Of a stretch of 64,000 nucleotides of DNA, positions 24,251 through 37,462 are shown piece after piece. Source of the DNA: Notospermus geniculatus. Lineage: Eukaryota; Nemertea; Pilidiophora; Heteronemertea; Lineidae. The stretch spans positions 415,150 through 479,149 of the forward strand of contig NMRB01000015.1 in NCBI GenBank assembly GCA_002633025.1, in the 5' to 3' direction. Below the pieces are notes generated by a model that was given only the letters and a program-made list of their open reading frames with translations, did not search any database and was not told the origin of the DNA. Made by a program: the position numbers and the translations under genes. How positions within the stretch are numbered: position 1 is the stretch's first letter; the number at the start of each line of letters is the position of its first letter.

Positions 24251-27200
24251 ATGGAGAACAGTTTTATTGGCGGTAAAAATGATGATTCACCACGGTTACG
24301 GCCACGAAGGTAGGAAAATTGAGGGTCAACAATCAGTTCAGAATAAAATGCACGCACGTGTACAGTGTACGGCGGTGTAGGGGTAGGCCTACGTACAGAC
24401 ATGTACATCACATACATAGGCCTACTAGCCTACAGTACACTTTACAGTTTTTGTCATGTGTGGTGTCATGTATGGTAGGCCCAGGTTTCCCCGCTATAGC
24501 TATAGTTTACTGCTTTCTTTTAGCTAAAATTCTCACTTGTTGACTTTTAAAATAAAATGAGATATTCAATCTTTTTGCAGGAAATCACTGAATCGGACTC
24601 CACCCACTGATGTTTTCACAAATTTCAGGAGTCCGGCGGGCCTAGAATTGACGCTTTCTGCAGTAAGTTATCCTCAAACTTTAGCTAAGGAGGTATTACC
24701 ACAAACCTTCAATGCAGATTTTCCAACTCGTCTGAAATCACTCTGCATCCATCTGAAATCAAATAAGTTGCCAGCAAATGTGATACCATCGATGGTCATT
24801 GAATGAAAAGTTCTTTCCTTATTTTTTCAGCGAAAGAGAAAGCGCAATAAAGAAAAAGATGAAGACACTTTGAGTGTCCAGAGTTTTGATATCTCCTACA
24901 AGGTACATTTAATGAAATGTGGCTGTCAATGTAATGAAAAAGTGTTTTGTGACAGCCCTGTTAACTCTACATCTACCAATCCATGTGGTGAAATGGACTG
25001 CAAGTTTTATCAATGGTCAGAATAAGTGGAACACTCGGAAAAAAATTTCTTAATCTTAGCCAAAAACGGTGCACCACTGGTTGACCTCTTTGTCAAAGAG
25101 ATATCATTGATACTGATTGATAGCCATTTGTACTTGGAATTATTGAGACAGAATTTTTTTTTATCCAGGACTCGGCTGGGAAGCGTCTGAGGAAGTCACT
25201 CTCACGGGTGTCTTCACTTGCCAACATATTCTCCCCTGTCAAACCTGTCGGCAAGAAAATTGGAAAAACGCTTCAGGTAATTATGCATCCTTCCAGCCTT
25301 TGCTGTAAATTTTCTTCTCTTCTTCATACATTCCAAGATTAACTCTCAGATAAGGATGTAGTCTAGTCAAGCTTGTCATTCCATGTTATCTATCATTTCT
25401 TAATGAATGATCCTCCCCCTCCCCACAGTGTCATCAACAATGCTCTGTTGTGACTTACTTTGGGAATACATGCATTCAATTCTTTATGGTCTGATCTGAT
25501 TTGAGATTGCATAAGCTCCAGTGACATAACTTCATAACACAACCCCCCCACATCCAAGCATAGTTGGTCACACTTTCATGATTTCACCTGGACATACTGG
25601 ACAGGTTATTCATTTATATCGTCAGTCCATAACAAAAGGTCTTATGGCTTATACTGTTATTGTTTAACTTGGTATGGGTTATGGGTATTGTTTTGTTTAA
25701 TCTGATTTGTTCAAATGGGTGTGACTCTTGGGGTAAACAATCAACATATGAAGGAGAGTTGTAGAAAACAGCATGGGTTACACACAACACAGAACAAGCC
25801 AGCTGGGAAGTCAGTTTCTGACAGACCACATGACTTGTGGTCACTTACATGTACATCTGACTTCACAATCATGATTGAATTTGGGCAGTTCACAGTGGGA
25901 CATTATTAGACCAAGTCATTGGAGCTGTGTATTCTGTGCTAGGCCACAATGGTGCGACATTCTCTTTGCCCAAAAGAGCAATTCAGTGTGCTAAAAACTA
26001 TATTTACTTCAACTAATGCTGAAGAAAAGGTGTATATGTGTGCTAAAGTTCTAAAGGTAGGCAACTTGTATTGTTGTGTTAGTGCTTCCTTGTTAGTTTT
26101 CACCACTCATTTTAGTTTTATCCCCTTTTTTTGAGGACCCACCCTTACAGCCATTTGTGTTTATCCCAGCCAACTTACCCCAATTAAGTCATCTGAACAC
26201 CCTGAAGTTCACTCCAAGTTTGCTTCTAGTGTTGGATCTTTTTCCTATTTTTCAGAGATCGTTGAGTTTCAAAAATATTATATCCCCTGCAAAGCAGCCG
26301 GCACAAAACGCGGTGGCGTACAAGAAACCACAGCCGACACCTGCCAAGCGCCGACCCAGTAAGCTTTGGCAGGAGACAGTGGAAGGCAATGTTACAAATG
26401 TGTTCAGTGAGATGCAGATAAAGCGACAAAATGTAAGCTGAGCCTGGATAAGAACTCTATTTGTGAAAGTTGACATCTCATGGTTAGAAACATGTATTGT
26501 GTATCTGACATTGATGGAGATAAAGATTTGAATGGACATTGTAGATACCTATCGCTTCATATGCTCAAGCTTGATACGAAGGTACGAATCACATGACATG
26601 CAATACCAAGTTTGAATTTCAAAGACAATGGGCTTCAAGTTCTGCACTGCTGCTCCCACAGCCTAATGTGACATTTTTGACATGATTTTGTCTCTGTTGC
26701 AGGCAATATTTGAGCTGATTGACGGAGAGAAGGATCTTGTTCTGGACTTACAGTTGGTGAAGGAGGTAAGATTAACAAACATTACATTGGATTTAAAGAT
26801 CATCAATGTGGCTGAAATATTTCGGAAAACAAGGTCACACTTGCAGTTCCTTTCTCCTGCTGCAGTGTTTCAGGGTGAACTTTGAAAGTCAGTCCCTCCT
26901 CTATGACTTTTTCCCTTTTCAGACATACTACAACTCGATAAAGACACTTGGTTTGATGACAGAGAGCGAGCTTCACCAGATTTTCAGCGTCATCGAGACA
27001 CTAGTACCCATACACCAAGGTAATTTCTTCTAATACCACAGCGTTATACATCATTGTCATCAGTTGTTATCCAGGTTTCTGTTTCATGAAGAAGCTTCAA
27101 ATAAACCTGCTATAAATTTGTGGGTTGAGATCGATACCAGGAAATCTTTGAATGACTGAGTTGGAGGGTAAGTTTCTTGCCTCAGGAAACACAAGAAGTA

Positions 27201-28862
27201 CAACTAATGAACTCTGATGTTTGATGTGTTTTTCATTTGCAGATTTGTCCATGAACCTGACAAGCCAGAGAAAGCCAGATGGGTCAATAGATGGCGTCGG
27301 TCAGGTACTCTTAGACTGGCTGCCAAACCTCCAATCATACATTCCATACTGTGCTAACCAAATTTTTGCCAAAGTTTTGTTGGACGAGAAGAAGAGCGAC
27401 AAAAAGATACAAGATTTTCTCCAGCGATGCCAGGAATCAAGTTTCAGTCGAAAATTAGATTTGTGGACATTCCTTGATTTGCCACGTAATCGCCTTGTGA
27501 AGTATCCATTGCTGTTTAAAAACATTCAAAAACGAACACCAGAATCTCACGAGGATATTCAGAGACTTCAGGAAGCAATTGACAGTGTCGAGACCATCAT
27601 TCGAGAGGTTGATGAGAAAACGGGCGAGGCTAAGTGTAAATTTCACCGAGATCGGTTAGATTTCTTGGAGGAGTCACAGCGGCATCCACTGATAGATGAA
27701 GCGAAGGTTCTCTTGTGTGATGGAGTCCTGAGAAATAGTCGAGGAACGGTGAGTGATGGGGTCTGAAGGATGTTATTGATGTGAGGAGGTTTGATGGTGG
27801 ATGGGAGGTGGGGAGGGGTGTTTAGTGCCCTCTGTATCTTTCCCTGTTGGTGTTATTTGTCTGCGAACCCCCTTCCGTGTAATCAATTTTAAGATATTTG
27901 TTTTTTTTCTCTTCAGAAACTGACAGTGTTTGTGTTCAAGAAGGTGATGGTTCTGACCCGGCCGACCCACCGCCACGACCGCCAGTGTTACCAGGTCTAC
28001 CGGTATCCCCTGCCACTGTCTGAACTGGTTGTTGAGGACTTGAAAGATGGCGAGGTCAAGATGGGATCGTTTAGGAATATAATGGGCCAGGGACAAGGAA
28101 GTGAGTTTTGTGAGAGAAAATAGTAATTCCATGTAGGAGGAAAACAGGAATTCATACGAGTACTTAGACTAACAATCAAGATAAATCAATGCCTGAACTG
28201 ATTTGGACTGGCCACCCCTTGGTCGTTACGATATGTACCAACTACTTGACTGCAGTAATTTTTCTTTGCCATGCACTTATTGATATAACTTCTCTCTTTC
28301 AGGTAAACATGTCTTCCGTGTTTCCTCAACAACTCAATCTGGGAAGGGTTACACACACACGCTACAGGCCCGTGATGAACATGATAAGAAACAGTGGTTG
28401 AACTGCCTCCAGATGGCCATTAAGGAGGTTGCACCCTCCACGGATACAGCGACGCCAACCCAGAAAGAAAACAAGGATGCAAATATGAACCTGGAACCAA
28501 ATATTCTAGCGAAAGATGATGAAAGTTTTGAGGACGAGATGGTCGATTTGGATGAAAGTTGCCTCCCAATGGATGATGAGCCATGTGCCTCATCAGGGTT
28601 GAAACGGAGCAGCTCTAATGTCAGCCAGAGCAGCCTGCGATCTGATATCATGGAAGCCGATGATGCAGTCAGTGAGCGGCGACGAAGTTTACGTCGATCA
28701 GTGAGTGCTCGTAGTCTGGGTTCTGTCTTCAAGAGGAGTGGTTCAAGTTCGAGTACATGTAGTCTGCGAGAAAATGCAGAATCTGTTTTGAATAAAAGCC
28801 GTGATTCGTCTAGTTCAAGTGAGACTGATCCACTGGACTTTTCAAAGAGTAAGAAAGTGTAG
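24251..28862 (+). CDS. NET1: Rho guanine-nucleotide exchange factor, NET1/ARHGEF3 type
   Basis: Ten coding exons: 24251-24309, 24581-24662, 24831-24902, 25169-25276, 26256-26432, 26703-26765, 26923-27019, 27243-27748, 27917-28100 and 28303-28862. All are GT/AG with matching phases, giving 635 residues. The N-terminus has a basic stretch RKRKRNKEKDED (about 48-59), like the NLS region of NET1, and the conserved word PTPAKRRPSKLW. The DH (RhoGEF) domain spans about 165-345, with LDLPRNRLVKYPLL as its hallmark helix. A PH domain spans about 370-500, ending DKKQWLNCLQMAIKEV. The Ser-rich acidic tail ends SKSKKV. The family activates RhoA and shuttles between nucleus and plasma membrane. The closest relatives I know are vertebrate NET1 and ARHGEF3; a pre-duplication orthologue of both is likely. 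The tail lacks the ESNV-type PDZ ligand of vertebrate NET1. Confidence 0.93.
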
Positions 28863-29420
28863 GCCCACTGTGCCATTTGTATTTCATTGAAATGAACTTG
28901 GTTTGATATGAGTGTGAGGCTGATAGGCAGATTGACTTCACAAAAGTCTGTAACAAACAACAGCCACCAGTACTCAAGAACCCCAGGTGACAGTTGATTG
29001 TCGAATGTCAGACCCTTGAGTGTTAACTTATTTATATCTTTTGGCCACTTTCAGTGGGCATTGTGTTCACAGCAGTTTAGATGAAACCAGTTTAGTGCAT
29101 TTCATATTTCTTGCGTTGTACAAAATCATGGTCACTTTTTATTGTGAAGACTACCGATACTTAAACAAACTTAGCTTTTAGTTGATAACAAAATGCATGG
29201 TATTTTTTTACAGTGTTCACCTTTTTGGTGTAAATAATGCAATGAACATCACACATAATACAAAACACGTGTGCACAAACTAATAATTTTTTTATAATTT
29301 CAGTACCATAAATAAAATCATCATACTGTACATGTATAATTTGTAAGCCAAACATTTGAAAGATTTGAATATATTGCAAAATCTTGTACATAACCATCTG
29401 TCACTGTTACATGTATAGCA
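28863..29420 (+). other. Probable 3' UTR of the NET1-type gene
   Basis: AT-rich sequence after the TAG at 28860-28862. The word 'ccataaataaaatcatc' near 29305-29320 is a plausible polyadenylation signal. Confidence 0.45.
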
Positions 29421-29640
29421 TTTATTACGTTCTTGGTCAATGATTATTATTCGTTTTTGTTGTCTTGTTATAGTTAACTCAATCAGAAATCATACATGTA
29501 CATTTTCCTATGCACGACTTGCGTTTTATAAATATATCTCAATGCAGGCTCCTGTTGCTGCTGCATGAATGCTTATGATCAGGCAATCTGGAAGTCCAAT
29601 ACTCCCGGCGAACTTGATGATACCACCCAGAACCTCCTCC

Positions 29641-29990
29641 TTAGATATCCATGAATTCAGAATCAAATAGTTCTGGATACACATGTATTCCAGATTTATC
29701 TGTTACTTCCTGTAGACGGTGTAAAACTTGCAACATTTTAAATTCTGGAAGTCGGAGAGACTCCCTTCCATAGACAGTACCAGTCTTCAAGTCTTGCATT
29801 AGGGATCTAAAAACTTTGGTTTTCATGTTCTGGTTAATTCTTTTAAAGTGATTTTTCTTGAAAGGAAAGGTTGTTTTTTGTTTCATTTAGCTTCGTGTAG
29901 TTCACAGATTTGACCACTTAAATCAAAATAATACGGCGTCTCTACGTCTTCAGCCAACAAACCAGTCTCTGATTTATTCTTGATTTGGAT
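29641..29990 (-). pseudogene. Possible frameshifted or spliced minus-strand coding remnant
   Basis: On the minus strand, about 29900-29990 reads protein-like (ETGLLAEDVETPYYFDLSG then ICELHEAK, then TGA). In the next frame, 29641-29886 reads 81 codons including TGTVYGRESLRLPEF and GIHVYPELFDSEFMDI before TAA. The two frames overlap around the TGA. This could be one gene broken by a single-base change, the last exon of a gene running tail-to-tail with the NET1-type gene, or chance. I do not recognise the family. Confidence 0.25.
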
Positions 29991-30184
29991 CAATATTATA
30001 CTTGTATGATATTGTACATGTAGTCACATGCAGCATTCTAATGCTGCAGGAATACCTGTTTAATAAAACATGAAAAAAATGGAACCACAGAAATTGTTTT
30101 TCTCATTAGTGTTTTGTTAAGTGCATACAATGGGTGGAATGAGGCAAAGTTGATGAAAAATTTTTGGGCCTCGTGACCATTAGC

Positions 30185-30285
30185 CAGAGTTGACAAAGCT
30201 GTTGAGAGTGGAAATAGAACCAAGGACCTCATGACCCCACTATAACCAAAGACCCGAACCACGAGACGCCCGTGGCTCNTATCCA
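30185..30285 (-). mobile_element. tRNA-derived SINE-like head
   Basis: On the minus strand a CTCGTGGTTCGGG segment (near 30252-30264) is followed about 30 bp later by GGTTCTATTTC (near 30211-30221). These resemble degenerate Pol III A and B boxes at tRNA-like spacing. An N at 30279 lies at its edge. It is not a functional tRNA. Confidence 0.4.
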
Positions 30286-30539
30286 ATGTGTTTTTAGGTC
30301 AACAGTATGCTTTTAGGTCAATCATCTAATCAAAATCACAGGTATATCTGGTCTATACATTAACTTAGGGGGCTCAATTTACCAAGGGGTGTCTAAGCAG
30401 TAGAGATGTTTAATCACTGAATTTTCACAGACTGTACTTGTGTATATTTCTTGATGTCAATCATTCAGACGGTGAACCTGTATCGATGGGTTAACAGGCA
30501 TCAGAGCCTTGAACACCCCTAATAAATTCACCCATATCT

Positions 30540-31200
30540 TCAAATGAAAAGGTCCATGGACCATGTGCTCACCTGGGTGAATGTTCCAGAAGAACAAATG
30601 ACAAATGTTAAATCAAAATGTTCCGGGGCACGCCTTGAATTCCAGGGTAATATGATTATGGTCAAAATTCCAACGTCAAAACTTTCTCGCTTGGAGTAAT
30701 TTATGACACATGTGCCAATGTCCATTTTCCAAGACGTCTGCGGGGTAACCACATATTTGCAGTCAAATAGGACGAAAACTTGCTGTACACGGAGGGCACC
30801 TCAATACATGATTACACCAAGTTAGAAGATATCAGGTCAAATAGCCACAAAACGTGCCACCAAATGACAAAATTTTGAACTTTGACCTCTGTGGCCTTGA
30901 AAAATAGGTCAAATCAAAAACCCGTTATATATGTTATGTATCCTCATTAGATACACCTATGATAAAAATTTGGGGATGATCCAGTCATTAGTTCAGGAGT
31001 AATTGCACTTCTTGTGTTTCTGGTTTTGGCCACCTAGTGGCCAAGCCAAAAACCGAAACTTGGTGTCATAGGTCATCTGACCTAGGGGTATGTACCAAGT
31101 TCCACATCAATCGCCCAAGTGGTTACAAAACGTGCCCTGCTAACGGTCGACGACGACGACAGACGCTGCACCATCGTACGAGCTCACCAGAGGTGAGCTA
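30540..31200. repeat. Dispersed repeat ending in gagctcacc/ggtgagct words
   Basis: Starts near 'ggtccatggaccatgtgctc' and ends near 31196 with 'gagctcaccagaggtgagct', preceded by a 'cgacgacgacgacag' tract. The start word is shared with the nested MITE at 13270-13460, which suggests related termini. It has no coding capacity. Confidence 0.55.
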
Positions 31201-31911
31201 AAAAGAAGCATATCTCAACACATAAAAATCAATTTAAGTAAATGTTATGTAATGTTATCACATATGAGTACATGGATATGCAATGAATAAAACGAACTAT
31301 GGTACAGTGAAATTTCTTTCATGACAACCTTTTAAATCCATCTGGACAGCCCAAAGTAGACCACCGTACTACCGGTAGATGTACTCATCCAGTTTTTTTA
31401 CTGATAATCAAACAAATTCTAATAAAGCATTATCCAACCATCGTGAATAAAAGATTACTCATGCTTACCCTTCTTGTTAAATACATATACAAGATTCACG
31501 AATTTCATCATACGACTACAAAGCAATTTTTCGTTGAGCCCCCCCATCCGTCGGCCAATCCATATGAACGTACCAGTCTCAACATAAAGGCCTTCCACTG
31601 TACTAATATGTACACCTATGTTTAAAATACATATTCACTTTCAAATAAAATGTCATCTTGTGATATATTTTTCAGTAAAAATTAAAGCCACAGAAATTCT
31701 ATGTCACACGTAGAAAGAATCTGCAAGCACAAAAATGTCTCAACTTTGTAAGACAGCACAAGTCACGACATGCCAAACTTCACCTTATTGTATAGATTTT
31801 TCACACATCTGTGAGCTTGAGGTTGAATATTTATTATAAGACTAGTAAATCAAATTCAACAGAGGATGTCTACTCAACATCCAGTAACCTCTTCCACTGT
31901 ACAGAAACGGG
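31201..31911. other. Intergenic DNA, nothing identified
   Basis: AT-rich. The longest open frame is about 60 codons and there is no domain. Confidence 0.4.
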
Positions 31912-32130
31912 GACCACATTTGTGACCCTCCACCACAAAGTCAGTCGGAAGTCGCTCTGAGGTTAGCACGTTGGGACTGAATTATCTGTCAATTTCAGTA
32001 TTGTCTGATGTATTGTGAAATCTGAGTGATTCTACTTCTTTCTTTCTCTCCTGGTGTCATCTTAGTATGTTTCGGCTCATTTTCTGTGCGACTTCTGACA
32101 CGTTTTGTGGTGGAGGGTCACATTTGTGGT
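31912..32130. mobile_element. MITE-like palindrome, ~43-bp inverted repeats
   Basis: The left arm 31913-31955 (accacatttgtgaccctcca, then ccacaaag, then ggaagtcgc) is the reverse complement of 32088-32130 with a few mismatches and one small gap. The interior is non-coding. Confidence 0.88.
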
Positions 32131-34207
32131 GTGCGGTACATCCAAGAAATTTTATCTCAATAGAAATAATAATCCTGCGAAACAAAATCTAGCTACTTTA
32201 ATTTGATAATCACATATATCTATCACCAGAGAGCTATTTTCCAGCCAGAAACACAGTGGGAACCTGAAGAGAGCTGGAACAGGCCAGTCCACGTGTGTGT
32301 GGACAATGACAATGTTGCTCCTTACTGTTGTACATGCCAGGATGTTGTTCAAGTATGTGACACTTGCATGTAGTTTCAAACCTGTATGACCCCCGACTCG
32401 AATTTCCTCTAATGCTAGGTCACCATACATGCATAGTGATGCAATTTTGATTCAGATTTCCACAATACTCGGTCGTATCAATCTTACGATACATAAATAA
32501 CATCCGACACTTTAAGAAATGCAATTAAATGTTTGGTGACGAGGAAAGCCACCAGATGTGCCAGTTGATTACCACACCTATTCTTTTACTCCTTGGTAAC
32601 AATATCTACAGATTATAGTACAATAGCATATGCAGCGATCCTCATATTGAGTTAACATTTTGATAAGTTCTCTGTATATAAAACCTGTGCAGTTCCAAGG
32701 TGGCCAAGCACAAGTTAAGTTGGTCAATTTCATTTCACAGTGCCACCTCAAGCCGTGACAATAAGGTGAGGGCAAAAAATACATGAGGTGAGAACACTAC
32801 TCGTGCTGAAACACAGCATGAATCATAGCAGCACAGCGAGTCTTTTTGATTTGACGGTGGTTTCTCACTTCAGGGAGGCTACAAGCAGCTCTATATAACA
32901 GTCAGTTGTGGGGATAAATGATTTGATGATCTCAAATGCACTCGGCCTAATATGTTCAAACAATTACAAGTCAGAAAGTAATCCTAACCTCATATACGAA
33001 TTTACATCAGAAGAGAATCTGATCATCTCATGATATCCACAAAATGAATCCGCTTGTTCTGACAAGAAAATTGCCTGAATTTCCATCAAGTTCATAATCA
33101 TCCCCTCCATTTCATCAGGTCTCAATGTGGGATAATATATCCCACTGACAGTATGTGATGCCATGGAAATGATAAAATAACCGAAGTCATCCTCCAGAAA
33201 TTTAGCAAATTTTCGACCCCAACCGCGATCTTCTTCAGGCTGGCATGGAAACACCATCGTTTATTCAAGTGCCAAGAATTGAGTTCAGACAATATTGGAC
33301 AATTTCATTTTAATGCAGGACATCAGAGCCTAGGAAAATCCCTGCAATGCTGTCAAAATGGAGAGCCTCAGCGATTTGATGGAGAGGTAGTAGGATTATA
33401 TATTTTTGCATCACTATGCATCGAGAGATTATTAGTCTGACACAATTTAATACACATTTGTCAGAACTCACTTGTAGCACGTACTGCAATGGCAATCCAT
33501 GAGGTGAAGTAGTAATGTACGACGACTTTGTTGTTTTAGTCGCTTTTATCCCAAACTGTTGAATAATGCCTGGTGCACTTGTACTTATACACTTGCACAC
33601 TGCGGCATCACGAGGCCTAGGTCTGCGTCATTTCATATAAAAACACCGACCTGTGGAGATGACATTGAATTCTATTCCTGATACCTGCCTAAGAAAAACG
33701 AAACTCTGAATCTGCTGCATAAGTTAGCCACAGATAGCTCTCCCAAGTGATGTAAAAGCAGTCCCTATCTCCTTCAGTGAGGCAGTTTAGGGTGGACAGG
33801 CTTCATCGGCCAAGTAAACGGCCAACTGTGACCTTCAGAGGGAGAGTAGCTGAATACACCAAGAAGACTTCAAGGCCATCTGGCAGCCTGCAGATGGAGA
33901 GTAGCTAAATAGACCAAGATGATTTCAAGGCCATCTTCGGAGAGAGATTAGCTGAACATACCAAGACGACCTAAGGGTCACCTACAACCTTCAGAGGGAG
34001 AGTAGCTGAAAATACCAAGATGACTTCACTGACAGAGTCACACTTTAGAAAACCATACTGGAACTCTGTGCGAAAGGAGGAGATACACCCAGGCAATCTA
34101 TGGTAACAGGTCTGAGAGAGGCACCAGAAAGGGAATTCGATTCACTTCCACAGGATAAATAATATCTCCAGATATTTACAAAAAATATTCACAAATTCCT
34201 GCTTTTG
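32131..34207 (-). other. Probable UBE2H 3' UTR and downstream DNA
   Basis: Lies 3' of the UBE2H stop on the minus strand. A 97-codon minus ORF at 32964-33257 has ordinary-looking composition (e.g. GYFIISMASHTVSGIYYP) but no recognised domain. A ~60-bp degenerate tandem repeat is at 33831-34030. Confidence 0.4.
33831..34030. repeat. ~60-bp degenerate tandem repeat, about 3.5 units
   Basis: Repeated 'gagggagagtagctgaa', then 'taccaagatgacttcaagg'-like, then 'ccatc' blocks, variably diverged. It lies within the probable UBE2H 3' UTR. Confidence 0.8.
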
Positions 34208-37200
34208 TTATAACTCCATGTCTTGTGCTTCGTCCTCAGAAAAGTCTGACATGGAGCTTTCACTCGATGATGACTGGTCTTCTTGATCGCGTATTGCTTC
34301 CTCTGTAGCATATTTGTTAACATATTCTAAAAGAAAATAGAAATGAAAGTTTAAATCATCGATTCACTACACCAATGGGATTATGAGATGTTGTGAACTG
34401 GTGGTGGGAGGAATCATGCCGGATTTCTCATGGGTCATTTCAGGATAACTTTGGTAAATACGCATCTGGACTTCTTTAGTGATTATAACTTGACTCCCCT
34501 TCTTCTGAGGACAAACTATAAACCAATGCTTAATCTACCTTCTACCCTCTTTTTGTATTCTTCTGGTTTGTGGAGGTACAGGGCAGCAGCGTCTCCGTTC
34601 AGAGGGTCAACTGGATTAGGATATGAGAGAAGCTGAGGCAGAAAAGATTCGAAGATGTTGCAGAGATCTGTAAAGATAGCGTAGGAGGTATTTGTTAGCG
34701 ATATCAACATGACATAATCAGAGCAAATTGTATATGGACTTTGAGAAATGGCTTAAATTCTCCTTTGAGTCAACAAGTGGGAATGTCCATCCAGGAGTCC
34801 TTCCGTTGTATTTTACAGATTGGCTCTGAGAGCTTTCACGAGGAGTAAATCCCAGTATCTCCACTTGAAGTAATGCCGAACTTACTCACCATACAAGGCA
34901 GTCCAAGCTTGGTTAATCACATCCAGGCAAACTGTCCCAGATCTGTAAGAACACAAGAAGTCAACTTAATGTGACTGTGTAATCATTATTTTCAAGGTCA
35001 CCTTCTGATGTCAAATCAATTACCACACAAAAAAAGATTACATGTGTCGATGGAATCATAACCTGGCCTGGGACTGAACATGCATAATTATGATAATTAC
35101 GATCTAGATACACCAATGGTAATCAATGTAATGCATTATTTATTTCTGGTTACTACAGCCCGCCCGTCATTACGGCATGAGGTCAAATGTGCTCAATACA
35201 TTGCTAAGAGGCCCCACAACTTAGTTCACTCTCTGTTGTGTGATTAGACAATTAAATTATGGCTTATTTCAGGGTTGAGGCCTAATCTTAGCACCAATGT
35301 GAAAAAACACTTGCCGTATGTATGTCAAAATTGTCATAGCAGTGATAGCACCCAGCTCAAATAAGCCATAACCAGCTGCCAACAAAATTGACACACACAC
35401 ACAAATGCGGAATCATAGTGCACAACTCACGCTTCGTCGATGTTAGGGTGGAAAATCTTGTTCACAAAGCCTGAAATAGATAAGCGGCAAGATCAATATC
35501 ATTACCCATAGGATCTTTATAAAACACAGATAGATGATAATAATGTACTAGAAAGATATTTTTGGCAAAGTGCAGTATCTCCATGAGAAGGGGTTATCGA
35601 TGGATAGCCTTGAGTTATGACGCAACAAATGGATTACCGGTATACATGGACTGCACATTCATGTATATCAACTGATGTAAAAATATGGTGATAAGCATTA
35701 GCGCAAAATCAATACTAGAATCAATTGGTGTTAGATGTTCCCACCCAAGCTGCAGTACTGTTGTCAGGGATGCAAATGCTATGAGTATGATGCAATTTGG
35801 CCGAATATGAAGTTGAAAAAGAGACCAAACCATAAGACCTTTGTCACTTTGACACTTCTAGGTCAAATGGTTCCCGAGGAGGCTCACTTCAGTACTTTCT
35901 AGGTCATGCTCCTGAATGCCTCTATGAGTAAATATCCAAATTCAAAAGAAATGAGTATTTTCTGTATGGTACAAACCTATTGACGGCGACTTGAAGGGAT
36001 ATTTATCCGGGAGGTCAACACGCACTTTCCAAACACCACCGGTATATGGAGCTGAAAAGTAATCAAATGATTACACGAGTGGACTCACTGATGCACCATG
36101 TCATCTTCTGAGAGACCTCAGATTTGTATCAGAATCAAGATTCAGAAAGAGGATTATCTTCAAAAGCCATCAAAGATTTATAAACAAAGTTAATTACAGA
36201 GTATCAGTTATCAGGTTCTATCACCTTGCCTGAAGATCTGACAGCAATAGATCTGAGTTCTTAGAGAAAATGATGATGAGATCATGGATCCCAGGACTTA
36301 CTTCCCACAGGTCCATAGAATTTGACAATGAATTCATTGAGACCTCCCTGGATGGTCACCTCATGACGGCTGTTGATTCTATTAGAGGGGGGTTAAGGAG
36401 CACCTGAACAGCTGCAAATTCATGGGGTGACAGTCATCTATGTTTCAAACTAAAACTCAGATATGAATCAGAGCAGAAGTTGTAACACTCACCAAGCCTT
36501 CTCATGATGTCATGGTTACTTAACTTTGCCTCTCAGCCTGTCCGACCTACATTACAAAATCAATGAGTGAGAGTGGGAAGGCCTGGACACAATTGAAAAT
36601 TCAGAGGCCCAATACATGTTAGAAGTTGAGCAAAGGTCAAATTAAGGTCAAGCCTATGCTTACCTTAGGCCTAGTAGGAAAACACAATACTGCTGGGTAA
36701 CATAGAGCCTATATAAAAGCCAATACTACTATTGATTCATGGCCTAGGCCCAGGCCTATACCCTACTTGCCTTTTCAATTCTCCCTAGTTTTTGGAGTAG
36801 GCATAGTGTAGCTCTACAGGTAGCATAGTGTATAGTATGGGGCTAGGCCTTAGTAATCATAAGGTGGGTTAGCCTGAGTAGTGTTAGGCTTACATATAGG
36901 TGTTTGGCAATGATCCAACACTAACTTGGTTTGATTGATTGGACTGCACCTTGGTCCCTTGGAGCAAACACTGATGTCATGTGATAGATAATAACCGATC
37001 AAACATATTCCCTGGGCGTGTTCTAGGCTGGCCAGATCTCATCTCAGTCTCTCTGTCATGCTGTGGGGATTCCAGTTTCCTCCTGCATTGCCATGATGAT
37101 GATTGGGCCCCAGGCCCAGCAGCAGCAAGGCCTCCTGTCCTCTCTATGTTCACACTACCAATAGGGGCCTACTCCATTCTTGTGATGTAGAATTTAGGAG

Positions 37201-37462
37201 GCACGTGATAATTAGCTAGGCCTTATGCCTGTCAATAAAATTGATGCCCTGCTCAAAATGTGTGACAAGATGAAAAATATATGAATCTATGTACACAACA
37301 ATGTGCACAAATGTACACAAAACTTTCAGGCCTCAAATTCATAGGCCCAGAAGTCTCTTATTTGGCCATAAATTTCACCTCGTACCAACGGGAAAATAGC
37401 AAAGGATACAGTTTGATGACATCAGTGTCCATTCGACGTTTACCAGGGCTGGGAGATGACAT
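34208..37462 (-). CDS. UBE2H: Ubiquitin-conjugating enzyme E2 H
   Basis: Seven coding exons on the minus strand: 37410-37462, 36302-36378, 35977-36051, 35431-35470, 34890-34942, 34539-34667 and 34208-34326. They total 546 nt including TAA (181 residues), and all junctions are GT/AG in phase. The protein starts [18 protein letters not shown], has the E2 HPN motif (KIFHPNID), the catalytic Cys at residue 87 ([11 protein letters not shown]) and the C-terminal acidic/Ser tail ending [16 protein letters not shown]. Both ends are almost the same as vertebrate UBE2H (183 residues). UBE2H forms ubiquitin thioesters and works with the CTLH/GID E3 complex. The short N-terminal exon and 40-bp third exon would be easy to miss by ORF length alone. 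Confidence 0.97.

Noticed and set aside
28349-28960. 203-codon minus-strand ORF
   Set aside because: Antisense shadow of the last exon of the NET1-type gene.
32964-33257. 97-codon minus ORF downstream of UBE2H
   Set aside because: Composition is fair but there is no domain, start context or splice site; probably 3' UTR.
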